This document shows, one piece after another, positions 53,272 to 63,700 of a stretch of 64,000 nt of DNA; position 1 is the first letter of the stretch; each line of letters starts with the position of its first letter. The position numbers and the translations under genes were made by a program. A model generated the notes under the pieces. It saw only the letters and a program-made list of their open reading frames with translations, searched no databases and was not told where the DNA came from. The stretch is from Aquimarina sp. Aq78 (GTDB taxonomy: Bacteria; Bacteroidota; Bacteroidia; Flavobacteriales; Flavobacteriaceae), in contig NZ_OMKA01000002.1 of NCBI RefSeq assembly GCF_900299525.1, forward strand, positions 62,001 through 126,000, given 5' to 3'.

Positions 53272-53497
53272 GAGTTATATTTAGTCTTTGTTTTAAATCA
53301 CTTCAAAAAAAATCAAAAATAGCTACATAGCATCCTATTTTGAGGGGATAATATAATTACCCAACGATATTTACATTGTTTATACAATGTTTTAGGATTA
53401 ATATGTAGTCTGTTGTTTCTCATTTTGTTATGCAAATATTACTAGTTTCTCTGTTGTTTTCCAAATATTTATTGAAATTAACTCTATTTTCACATAC

Positions 53498-56400
53498 CTA
53501 CTTCTTAATTCCGGGTAATCCATTAGGTTTTTTGGTTTGCCAATGAAAAATTTCTGCTTTTTGTTTTTTTGGCCATACTTCATCCAATGTATTGGCATTA
53601 TACACCCTTCCATTTTTTATTACATGGGTTAGTGTATTTGTGTTTCTGATATTTTCTAATGGATTTTTTGATAAAATTAAAATGTCTGCTAATTTTCCGA
53701 CTTCAATACTTCCCAAATCAGTATCTAACCCTAATGCTTCTGCACCGAGTGTGGTGGCAACCCTAAGGGCGTCATGATTTTTCATTCCACCACTACCCAC
53801 AGACCACAATTCCCAATGAAACCCGAGCCCTTGTAATTGTCCATGACTTCCTACTCCAGCCAAGCCTCCTGCTTCTACCAGGTCTTTCATAAATACGGCA
53901 TGTTTTTTAAATACATGTTCTTCTTCCATAAACCAACCTGGTCTTCTTCTGGATTTTTGTGCTAATTCTTTATAAGGTGTGAAATATTGTATTTTTTGAT
54001 CACTCCAAACATTCTCACGGGAGTAATAATAATTTTCTGCCCAAGGCCCACCATAGGATACTAATAAAGTAGGTGTAACTGCCATTTTTGAATCAGCTAT
54101 GGTTTTTACAACATCTTTATAGATAGGGTAAATAGGTAAGGAATGTTCATGGCCTGGATAGCCATCTAAGAGTTGAGTCATATTTAATTTAAAATCCAAT
54201 CCTCCTTCGGTAGTAGGCATTAGTTTTAATTCTTTTGCAGCCATCATAATCCACTGTCGGTGTTTACGATTACCCACCAAATACATTTTGATACTCTTAG
54301 TATTATAATACTCGCTATACTGTTTTAATACATCTTTTGCATGATCCAGGCTTTCGATTTGATATTTCCAAAACCCAACTCCAGGACCTGTACTATATAC
54401 ACGTGGGCCATGAATCATACCAGACTCTACCATATCGGCATAGGTAAGAACATCGGTTGTACCGGTCTGCGGGTCTCTGGTAGTGGTAACGCCATAGGCC
54501 AGATTAGCAGAATACATCCATACCTGGTTTTTATGTACGCCCCAACTGGGCCACATGTGAGCATGAGTATCAACAAATCCGGGAACTAATGTTTTTCCAG
54601 AAACATCAATGGTATGGGTATCAGCAGGAATTGTTAAGCTTCCCGAAATACCAATAGCTTTAATTCTGTTATTTTCTATAAGAATATCACCTTTTTTGAT
54701 AACATTGTACCCTTTCATGGTAACAATACGCCCTCCTTGCAATAATAAAGTTCCTTTAGGTATATCCTTTTTATAATTTACATTGATTTTGAATTCTTCA
54801 GCTTCAAACTTTGGATCTTTCTTTTTTTCTTTATCTTCTTTTTTATCTGTTTTTGTAGTATCAGATTTTTTCTCTATTTCTTTAAGTTCTTCTTCTTTTT
54901 TTTTGGCAGCAGTTATGCTATCATTAAACTTTTTTCCTGCTTCTAAATCATATCTAAAATGACTTGCCCCCAGAGACCAATGTACTTTTTTACTATTCGA
55001 GGACCAGGTAGGAAACTCTCCACCTATAACTGTTAATTTCATAGCCGGAAATGCAGCTCCACTAACTTTGGCTACAGAAACTGATGGTGTTTTACCATAT
55101 CGAGGAATAATTACAGTATAGATATCATTATTGATTAGTGCAAGTGCAGTTTTTCCATCTGGCGAAATTTGTATTTCTGATGGTTTTGAAGCTTTACTTT
55201 TATCTCGCCATCCTTCTTCTGATGATGGTAAGGCATTTGGGATATAATTGCTAAGATTACCTTCATGATGATTTTTACCAAAAATATCCTGAGAACCATG
55301 AGTAGTGATTCCGGTTAATTTTAGATGCTGTTTTTCATCAGATCCATCCCAACGAATAGAAACTAACCCTTTTTCATTATTACTTAGGTAAATACGATTA
55401 TCTATTTTGGTAAAATGAGGGTTTTGTCTTCCTTTTGTTTTATCAATCAAATTGATAGCACCTCCATTAGCCTGTATCCATACCAAATCTTCCTGGGTTC
55501 TATTCGAAAATGGGTCAATGGCATCATCATACGTTTGAGCAACTCCTCGATGAAATGCAATTCTATTTGAAGAATAAGACCATGAGGGTTTTGTGTAAAT
55601 ACCTGGTTGTTTGGTTAATTGTACAGGTGCAGAACGACCATCGAGATTTACTTTAAACAAATGACCTCCTCCTTGTTTCCAGGTAGTGAATACAATATAT
55701 TTTCCATCGGGAGACCAGGTGGGTTGTGCTTCTGTAAAATTATTTGTGGTTAAACGTTTGGGAGTACCATTGGGTAAATTCATTACATATAATCGATTCA
55801 GTGCAGTAAATACCAGTTTAGAGCCATCTGGAGAGGGCTTGGCATCACGAATCTGGGTTACCCTTACATTTTCAGTATCTTTTATTGGGTATTTAAAAGC
55901 TAATTTTGGACCTAAATCAAGATTTATATCAGCCTGAAAAGAGATTTCTTTGGCAGTATTATTTTCTAAAGAAACAGCATATATTTTTCCACCATAAGAA
56001 ACAATTAGGCTTTTATTGTCTGGAGTGAATGACATTGCCGGTAACACTCCCAGAGGAGCAATCGATTCTTGTTCATCACGTTGAACCGGGTATGCCAACC
56101 ATCGTTCTTTTCCAGTTTTTAAGTTTCGCAATACAAGACCAGTTTCTTCCTCAAAACGAGTGCCATACACCAACCAGTTACTGTCATTAGATAAAGTAGG
56201 AGTAAAAGCAGAGCCATACCTAGAGGTTACTACTGCCATATCACCATCTTCCATATCATAAGTTCCTATTTGATATTGTGGTAATTGTGCATTGTAGTCC
56301 CAGGAACCTTTACGCTGTGAGAAATACAACAATTTACCATCTGCACTAAAAGCAGGATCAATAGCTTTGATGTTTTTAGGTTTTTCAAACAATTGACTTC

Positions 56401-56923
56401 CAGAGCCACCTTCTTTATGATAAATATGTAGTTTAATATTTCTACGTCCTTTACCACCTACAATATATTCTCCATCAGCTGTCCATTCTGCAGAAAAGAA
56501 ATTATGCTTTTCTTCTTTAGTAATTTGTTTATCTTCTTTAGTAGCAAGATCCAGAGTCCAGATATTATCAGAACCACTTTTATCTGAGATAAAAACCAAA
56601 GACTTACCATCGGGGCTATATCTGGGATGTACATCATATGCCATACCGCTGGTGATTTGAGTTGCTTTACCACCATTAATAGGAATAGAATAAATATCAC
56701 CCATAAGATCAAAAACAATAGTTTTTCCATCTGGACTTACATCTAGCGAAATCCAGGTTCCCTGATCAGTTGTAAATGATATTGTACGTTCGGGCTCTAA
56801 AGGAAGCTCCTTAGTTGCTTTTTTGATCGAATCTTTTTCCTTTTTAGCATTTTGAGAAAATGTAGTGAGAGTACATAAAAATAAAAGTAGGGAAGTAACC
56901 CTTAGAGTGATGTGTGCGTTCAT
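53498..56923 (-). CDS. Secreted TolB-like beta-propeller / amidohydrolase protein
   Basis: 1141-aa exported protein, signal peptide about 1-24 (ends TTFSQ). The N-terminal two-thirds (about 45-690) are WD40/TolB-like blades with repeated SPDGK motifs (e.g. DVSPDGKTIVFD, YSPDGKSLVFISDKSGSDNIW, SPDGSKLVF, WSPDGKYIVFT). A charged Lys/Glu-rich linker (about 690-725) follows. The C-terminal metal-dependent amidohydrolase (about 735-1120) has LVPGFVDTHAHMWPSWG with the HxH metal site, GVTTTRDP and GVGSHGQLQGLGFHWELW. It probably degrades peptides or cyclic amides in the periplasm. The substrate is unknown, but the architecture is common in Bacteroidota. Confidence 0.93.
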   Translation of the reverse strand: MNAHITLRVTSLLLFLCTLTTFSQNAKKEKDSIKKATKELPLEPERTISFTTDQGTWISLDVSPDGKTIVFDLMGDIYSIPINGGKATQITSGMAYDVHPRYSPDGKSLVFISDKSGSDNIWTLDLATKEDKQITKEEKHNFFSAEWTADGEYIVGGKGRRNIKLHIYHKEGGSGSQLFEKPKNIKAIDPAFSADGKLLYFSQRKGSWDYNAQLPQYQIGTYDMEDGDMAVVTSRYGSAFTPTLSNDSNWLVYGTRFEEETGLVLRNLKTGKERWLAYPVQRDEQESIAPLGVLPAMSFTPDNKSLIVSYGGKIYAVSLENNTAKEISFQADINLDLGPKLAFKYPIKDTENVRVTQIRDAKPSPDGSKLVFTALNRLYVMNLPNGTPKRLTTNNFTEAQPTWSPDGKYIVFTTWKQGGGHLFKVNLDGRSAPVQLTKQPGIYTKPSWSYSSNRIAFHRGVAQTYDDAIDPFSNRTQEDLVWIQANGGAINLIDKTKGRQNPHFTKIDNRIYLSNNEKGLVSIRWDGSDEKQHLKLTGITTHGSQDIFGKNHHEGNLSNYIPNALPSSEEGWRDKSKASKPSEIQISPDGKTALALINNDIYTVIIPRYGKTPSVSVAKVSGAAFPAMKLTVIGGEFPTWSSNSKKVHWSLGASHFRYDLEAGKKFNDSITAAKKKEEELKEIEKKSDTTKTDKKEDKEKKKDPKFEAEEFKINVNYKKDIPKGTLLLQGGRIVTMKGYNVIKKGDILIENNRIKAIGISGSLTIPADTHTIDVSGKTLVPGFVDTHAHMWPSWGVHKNQVWMYSANLAYGVTTTRDPQTGTTDVLTYADMVESGMIHGPRVYSTGPGVGFWKYQIESLDHAKDVLKQYSEYYNTKSIKMYLVGNRKHRQWIMMAAKELKLMPTTEGGLDFKLNMTQLLDGYPGHEHSLPIYPIYKDVVKTIADSKMAVTPTLLVSYGGPWAENYYYSRENVWSDQKIQYFTPYKELAQKSRRRPGWFMEEEHVFKKHAVFMKDLVEAGGLAGVGSHGQLQGLGFHWELWSVGSGGMKNHDALRVATTLGAEALGLDTDLGSIEVGKLADILILSKNPLENIRNTNTLTHVIKNGRVYNANTLDEVWPKKQKAEIFHWQTKKPNGLPGIKK

Positions 56924-57739
56924 TGATTGTGAATGTTGAATTGTTTTTGAGAAGTAAATATAAACAATAAATTGATGGACCCTGTTATTAACCAGGATGT
57001 TAAATGCTTAATTTTTGTGAAATATAACATATGTTTTTAAAGGTTGAAGAAGATTTTTTAGACTCTCTGGGAATAGTAAAAATGCGAATTGTATTATTTA
57101 TCCTTATTATAGAAACTCTGATCTAAAAGAAATGATTATACCATGAAAACAGATCACTTTTGTCAAAAAAATAATTGATAAATATCAGGTTTTAGATTGA
57201 TTAATTCGAGAATTTGAATGATGATAAGAAAGTATTTTTGATGCATCATTAACCGTAAATCTACACAAGCTCATGAGAACCAGGAAAACACCCTTATCTC
57301 TAACCTTATATAATATCTTCTATTGCTGTTTTAAATTTCTAATTGTAGAAATAGACAAAACCACACTACATTTTTATAAGAACACATAGCACTTTTATAA
57401 AAGAGCGAATTCAATTTGTGACAAAATAATGAATTACGTTCAGAATAGGTGTAGTCTATAGTATTAGCTTATAATCTCTTGATAGTAAAACTTTTATTTT
57501 ATTTTAAAAAATAATGTACTAGGGGGTGATCATGATTAATACGTCATAATAAATAGACACAACCATTTTAATTAGTAATCAAATTAAAACCTATGAATAC
57601 TCAAAAAAATGCAAGTATTAAGACAAAAATTCTTATTCCCCGACCCCAATGTCTTTTTTGGACATAAAAGATTTTTCTCTTTTAAAATCTTAAACTAATT
57701 TTTATAAACACACAATCTTAATTAATTAAAACTCAACAC
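56924..57739. other. Divergent intergenic region before the giant T9SS protein
   Basis: 816 bp of AT-rich DNA between two divergent genes for secreted proteins. I see no RNA gene, no clean TTTG/TAnnTTTG promoter and no ORF with support. A 24-codon ORF (57593-57667) is noted but not called. A GGGGG tract (57532-57536) and a GACCCCAATGTC stretch (57642-57653) are the only GC-rich spots. Confidence 0.5.
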
Positions 57740-60700
57740 ATGAAATCAAGGAAGAGTATATTCCTTCTTATTCCTTTTTTGTTGTTTTCGATATTCGTTA
57801 ACGCACAAAATCAGAATGACCGAGAGAATATTAAAAAACAAACCGATTTACAAGCTCTGCAAAAGATTATTAACAAATCTAATACTATAAACAATGCCAA
57901 TAAGGCTAAAGTTGCAAGTCAAAAAGTAGCTCTTACAAAGACCACAATAGATGGTCGGTTAGGAGTTTTTTATTCTTTTAATGAAAAAGGCGAACCCATT
58001 TATGCTTATGATGATAATGTTGATGCTGCCGCTTCAGGGCGTACAAACAAAATTTGGACGGGAGGATCATCAGGCCTTAATCTTAGTGGTGCCGGCATTG
58101 AAATAGGTGTATGGGAAAGTGGTTATGCTAGGCCGACTCATCAGGAATTTGGAGGTAGAGCTTCTAATGGAGGTGATGGAGGATCTGTTACTAGCCATGG
58201 AACACATACAGGAGGTACATTAATCGCTAGCGGTACCGATCCAGCAGCCAGAGGAATGGCCTCGGGAGCAACTATTAAAAACTATACAGCCTCTGGGATG
58301 GTAACAGAAGCAGCTTCATTTGCTGCTGCCGGAGGAATTTTGGCTAATAATTCAAACACACCAAGTGGTTCGGCAGGAGTTTATGACGCTACTGCTCGTG
58401 ATATGGATGAAGTTACTCATAATGCTCCGTTTTATCTGCATTGTAAATCTGCAGGAAATAGCGGAAATAATTATGGAGTAGTAAAAACAAACCAGCTCGC
58501 AAAGAATTTACTGGTTGTCGGAAATTGTAATGATATCCTAAACTATACAGGACCTTCTTCTGTAAGTATGTCTTCATCTAGTTCTTACGGCCCTTCCGAT
58601 GATTGGAGAATTAAACCAGATATTACTAATAATGGTACTACGGTATATTCTTCTGATAATGCCAGCGATACAGATTATGGTAGTAAGAGTGGTACTTCGA
58701 TGTCTACTCCAGCAACTGCAGGTACTATTGCTTTGTTACAAGAACACTATAAAAATATCAATGGAGTGTACATGAGAGCTGCCACAGCTAAAGGGTTGAT
58801 TATTGATACTGCTGATGAAATGGGAGCCAATGATGGTCCTGATTTTGCAAGTGGATGGGGGCTGGTTAATGCAGAAAGAGCTGCTCAGGTTATCAGTAAT
58901 AATGGTAACACATCTATTATGGATGAGTTAACCTTAAATAATGGAAGTACATATACCAGAACTATCATTTCTGACGGATCTACACCATTAGCTTTGACTA
59001 TCGTATGGAATGATCCTGCTGGAGCAATTGGTTCAGGAAACACACCTGTATTGGTAAATGACCTGGATGTTCGTGTAACTGGTAACAATAATACATATTC
59101 TCCATGGGTAATGGTACCTAATGGAAGCTTTAATAATTACAGTGATGCTGCGCAAAAAGGTGATAATTTTAGAGATAATGTCGAAAAGATAGATGCCGTT
59201 TTAGCTGCTGGAACATATACAGTTACAGTTACTCATAAAGGTACACTAACAAATGGCTCTCAGGATTTTTCATTAATTGCTAATGGTGTAGTTGTTAGTA
59301 CAGATACACAGGCTCCGAGTGTGCCAGCAAACCTTACTGCCTCTAATACTACTACTAACAGTACAGATTTGTCCTGGACTGCATCGACAGATAATGTAGG
59401 GGTTATCGAATATGAGATATTTCAAGGAGCAGCAAGTATTGGTACATCTGTAACCACCAGTTTTAGTGTAAATGGATTAACAGCAAATACTGGATATAGT
59501 TTTACGGTAAAAGCGAAAGATGCTGCAGGTAATGCATCTGGAAGTAGTAATGTAGTTAATGTAACTACATTAACACCTATCCCGGATACACAAGCACCTT
59601 CTACACCATCGGGATTAACTAGTGCCAATATAACACAAACAACAGCCGATTTATCCTGGACTGCTTCTACAGATAATGTAGGTGTTAGCGAATATGAGAT
59701 ATTTCAGGCAGGTAGTAGCATAGGAACATCGACAACCACTGGTTTTAGTGTTACCGGTCTTACTGCTTCAACAGCATATAGCTTTACCGTAAAAGCCAAA
59801 GATGCTGCGGGTAATGTATCAGGAAACAGTAATGTTGCTAATATTACTACTACAGCTACTCCAGGATGTGCTGGGATTAACAGTTTTCCATACAGTGAGA
59901 GTTTTGAGTCTGATTTTGGAGTTTGGACCAATACTACAGGCGATGATATTGATTGGACCCGAGATTCAGGAGGTACTCCATCGAGTGGTACTGGTCCTGC
60001 AAGCGGACAAGATGGTTCATTCTATCTGTATACTGAAGCATCGACCAATGTCACTCCTGCAGGTAGTCCAAATAAAGTTGCTTTATTAAACAGCCCTTGT
60101 ATAGATTTAACAGGAATTCCTAATGGATCACTGGAGTTTGGATACCATATGCAGGGAACTGCTATGGGTAATATGGAAGTTTTAGCAAGTACCGATGATG
60201 GAGTTACTTATACTTCAATCTGGTCAAAGAATGGTAGCCAGGGAGATGTTTGGAACCAAGCTACTGTTGCACTTACTTCCTATGCTGGATCTGTCATCAA
60301 GTTACAATTTAAAGCAACAACAGGATCAGGATGGAGTAGTGATATAGCAATCGATAATGTGAAGATTATTTCTACAACACCTGACACCCAGGCACCAAGT
60401 GCACCAGCAAGTTTAGCAGCTTCTAATATTGGAGCAACAACAGCCGATTTATCCTGGACTGCTTCTACAGATAATGTAGGCGTTAGCGAATATGAGATAT
60501 TTCAGGCAGGTAGTAGCATAGGAACATCGACAACCACTGGTTTTAGTGTTACCGGTCTTACTGCTTCAACAGCATATAGCTTTACCGTAAAAGCCAAAGA
60601 TGCTGCGGGTAATGTATCAGGAAACAGTAATGTTGCTAATATTACTACTACAGCTACTCCAGGATGTGCTGGGATTAACAGTTTTCCATACAGTGAGAGT

Positions 60701-63700
60701 TTTGAGTCTGATTTTGGAGTTTGGACCAATGCTACAGGCGATGATATTGATTGGACCCGAGATTCAGGAGGTACTCCATCGAGTGGTACTGGTCCTGCAA
60801 GCGGACAAGATGGTTCATTCTATCTGTATACTGAAGCATCGACCAATGTCACTCCTGCAGGTAGTCCAAATAAAGTTGCTTTATTAAACAGCCCTTGTAT
60901 AGATTTAACAGGAATTCCTAATGGATCACTGGAGTTTGGATACCATATGCAGGGAACTGCTATGGGTAATATGGAAGTTTTAGCAAGTACCGATGATGGA
61001 GTTACTTATACTTCAATCTGGTCAAAGAATGGTAGCCAGGGAGATGTTTGGAACCAAGCTACTGTTGCACTTACTTCCTATGCTGGATCTGTCATCAAGT
61101 TACAATTTAAAGCAACGACAGGATCGGGATGGAGTAGTGATATAGCGATCGATAATGTGAAGATCATTTCTACAACACCTGACACTCAGGCACCAAGTGC
61201 ACCGGCAAGTTTAGCCGCTTCTAATATTGGAGCAACAACAGCCGATTTATCCTGGACTGCTTCTACAGATAATGTAGGCGTTACCGAATATGAGATATTT
61301 CAGGGAGGTAGTAGCATAGGAACATCGACAACCACTAGTTTTAATGTTACCGGTCTTACTGCTTCAACAGCATATAGCTTTACCATAAAAGCCAAAGATG
61401 CTGCGGGTAATGTATCAGGGAATAGTAATGTTGCTAATGTTACTACCACGGCTACTCCAGGATGTGCTGGGATTAACAGTTTTCCATACAGTGAGAGTTT
61501 CGAGAGTGGTCTTGGAGTTTGGATCAATGCTACAGGAGATGATATTGATTGGACCCGAGATTCAGGAGGTACTCCATCGAGTGGTACTGGTCCTGCAAGC
61601 GGACAAGATGGTTCATTCTATCTGTATACCGAAGCATCGACCAATGTCACTCCGGCAGGTAGTCCAAATAAAGTTGCTTTATTAAACAGTCCTTGTATAG
61701 ATTTAACAGGAGTTCCTAATGGATCACTGGAGTTTGGATACCATATGCAGGGAACTGCTATGGGTACTATGGAAGTTTTGGCAAGTACCGATGATGGGGT
61801 TACTTATACTTCAATCTGGTCAAAGAATGGTAGCCAGGGAGATGTTTGGAATCAAGCTACTGTTGCACTTACTTCCTATGCTGGATCTGTTATCAAATTA
61901 CAATTTAAAGCAACAACAGGATCAGGGTGGAGTAGTGATATAGCGATCGATAATGTGAAGATTATTTCTATCATTCCCGACACACAAGCACCTACAGTAC
62001 CTGCGAACCTAACAGCTGCTAATATTGCAAACACATCATTAGATCTTAGCTGGGATGCCTCTACAGATAATATTGGGGTTACAGGGTATGATGTATATCA
62101 AGATGGAGCAAGTATTGGTTCATCAACAAGTACTACCTATAGTGTTAGTGGTCTTACTGCCAATACTAGTTATAGTTTTGCGGTGCGAGCCAAAGATGCT
62201 GCAGGTAATGTATCTGCAAATAGTACTGCTGTCAATGCCACTACAACAAATGTTGTTCAATATACCTTAACGACCAATACAACAGGACAAGGAACTGTAA
62301 GTGGTGGAGGAACCTATAACTCAGGAACCTCAGTTACTGTTACTGCTACTGCTGCATCAGGATGGGATTTTAGCGGATGGTCAGGTGCCTTGTCTGGTAA
62401 TACCAATCCGGGATCTGTGACCATGAGTTCTGATAAAACAGTAACAGCAACCTTTACTGAAACTCCAGTGATCAGTACATCAACAGAAAAGTATCGATTA
62501 ACCTGGAGAGGTAACACATCCACAACTATAGTTGTAGGATGGAATCAGGTAACAGGAACCAATCCTGTAGTACATTATGGCACTACAGATTTTGGTAGTA
62601 ATGCTGCATCATATCCATTTAGTAAAACTGTAGACAGAACCGTTTCTAGTAAAGGAATGAATAATAACTATGCAAGATTAACAGGACTTCAGGCAGATAC
62701 TGCGTATTATTTTGTGATCAAGGATAGTGAAGGGGTTTCTAAGAGGTTCTGGTTTAAGACTGCACCTAGTGATCCTAATACTCGTTTATCAATTATTGCA
62801 GGAGGGGATTCGAGAAACAATCGTACTCCAAGACAGAACGCCAATAGACTGGTTGCTAAGATCAGACCACATGCGGTACTATTTGGAGGAGATATGACCA
62901 GTTCTTCTTCTAGTTCTCAATGGAAAAACTGGTTTGACGACTGGCAATTGACTATCGGTGCTGATGGAAGAATGATTCCGGTAGTAGCTGCACGAGGTAA
63001 TCATGAAAGCTCTAATGATATCAGAGATCTTTTTGATATTCCTACTGCTGCTGGAGGAGAATATTATGCATTGAGTTTTGGAGGGAATTTGATAAGAACC
63101 TATACCTTAAACACAGAGGTAACACCAGCAGGTACACAGGGAACTTGGTTGGCTAATGATTTAGCATCCAATTCTGCTAGTCACACCTGGGCTGTAGCTC
63201 AGTACCATAGAGCAACCAGACCTCATGAGCCTGGTAAATCAGAACAGAATGATCAGTATGAAGCATGGTCTAAACCTTTTTATACTCATGCCGTACAATT
63301 GGTGATGGAGAGTGATTCTCATGTGGTGAAACGTACCTGGCCAATCAAACCTTCGACAGGCTCAGGAAGTGATGAAGGATTTGTAAGAGTGGATACCGAC
63401 CCTAAACGAGCTGTTTATGTTGGTGAAGGATGTTGGGGAGCTCCTTTACGTAATGCTTCTGATACCAAAAACTGGACAAGAGCAGCCGCATCGTTTAACC
63501 AGTTTAAGTGGTTATGGATTGATAAAAATAAGATAGAACTTAGAACTATTAAAGTAGATAATGCCAGCAGTGTTGGGCAGGTGAGTGATAACAACTTGTT
63601 TGTTTTACCAACCAATATCGATGTTTGGAATCCTACAGGAGGTAGTCTTGTGACTATTGATAACCCACATACTATCGCAGCTGTTGCTCAAAGAAATGAT

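Larger units (their letters stand above)
52514..53497. other. Gene-poor region with several hairpins
   Basis: 984 bp without a convincing gene. It contains a REP-like palindrome cluster (52520-52566), a bidirectional terminator (52664-52694), a terminator for the amidohydrolase (53248-53271) and a small hairpin, ACATTGT-TTAT-ACAATGT (53373-53390). A 39-codon minus ORF (52716-52835) was seen but is not called. The rest is AT-rich with no visible structure. Confidence 0.6.

Noticed and set aside
57593-57667. 24-codon ORF (MNTQKNASIKTKILIPRPQC...) upstream of the giant gene, as a leader peptide
   Set aside because: Too short, without an attenuator-like structure after it and without codons pointing to a regulatory amino acid.
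59704-61685. Repeated 75- and 95-codon ORFs on both strands that look like a gene family
   Set aside because: They are out-of-frame shadows of the three 798-bp repeats in the giant T9SS gene.
59585-61978. Regular repeats as a possible CRISPR array
   Set aside because: The units are 798 bp, coding, contiguous and without spacers; no cas genes are in the window.
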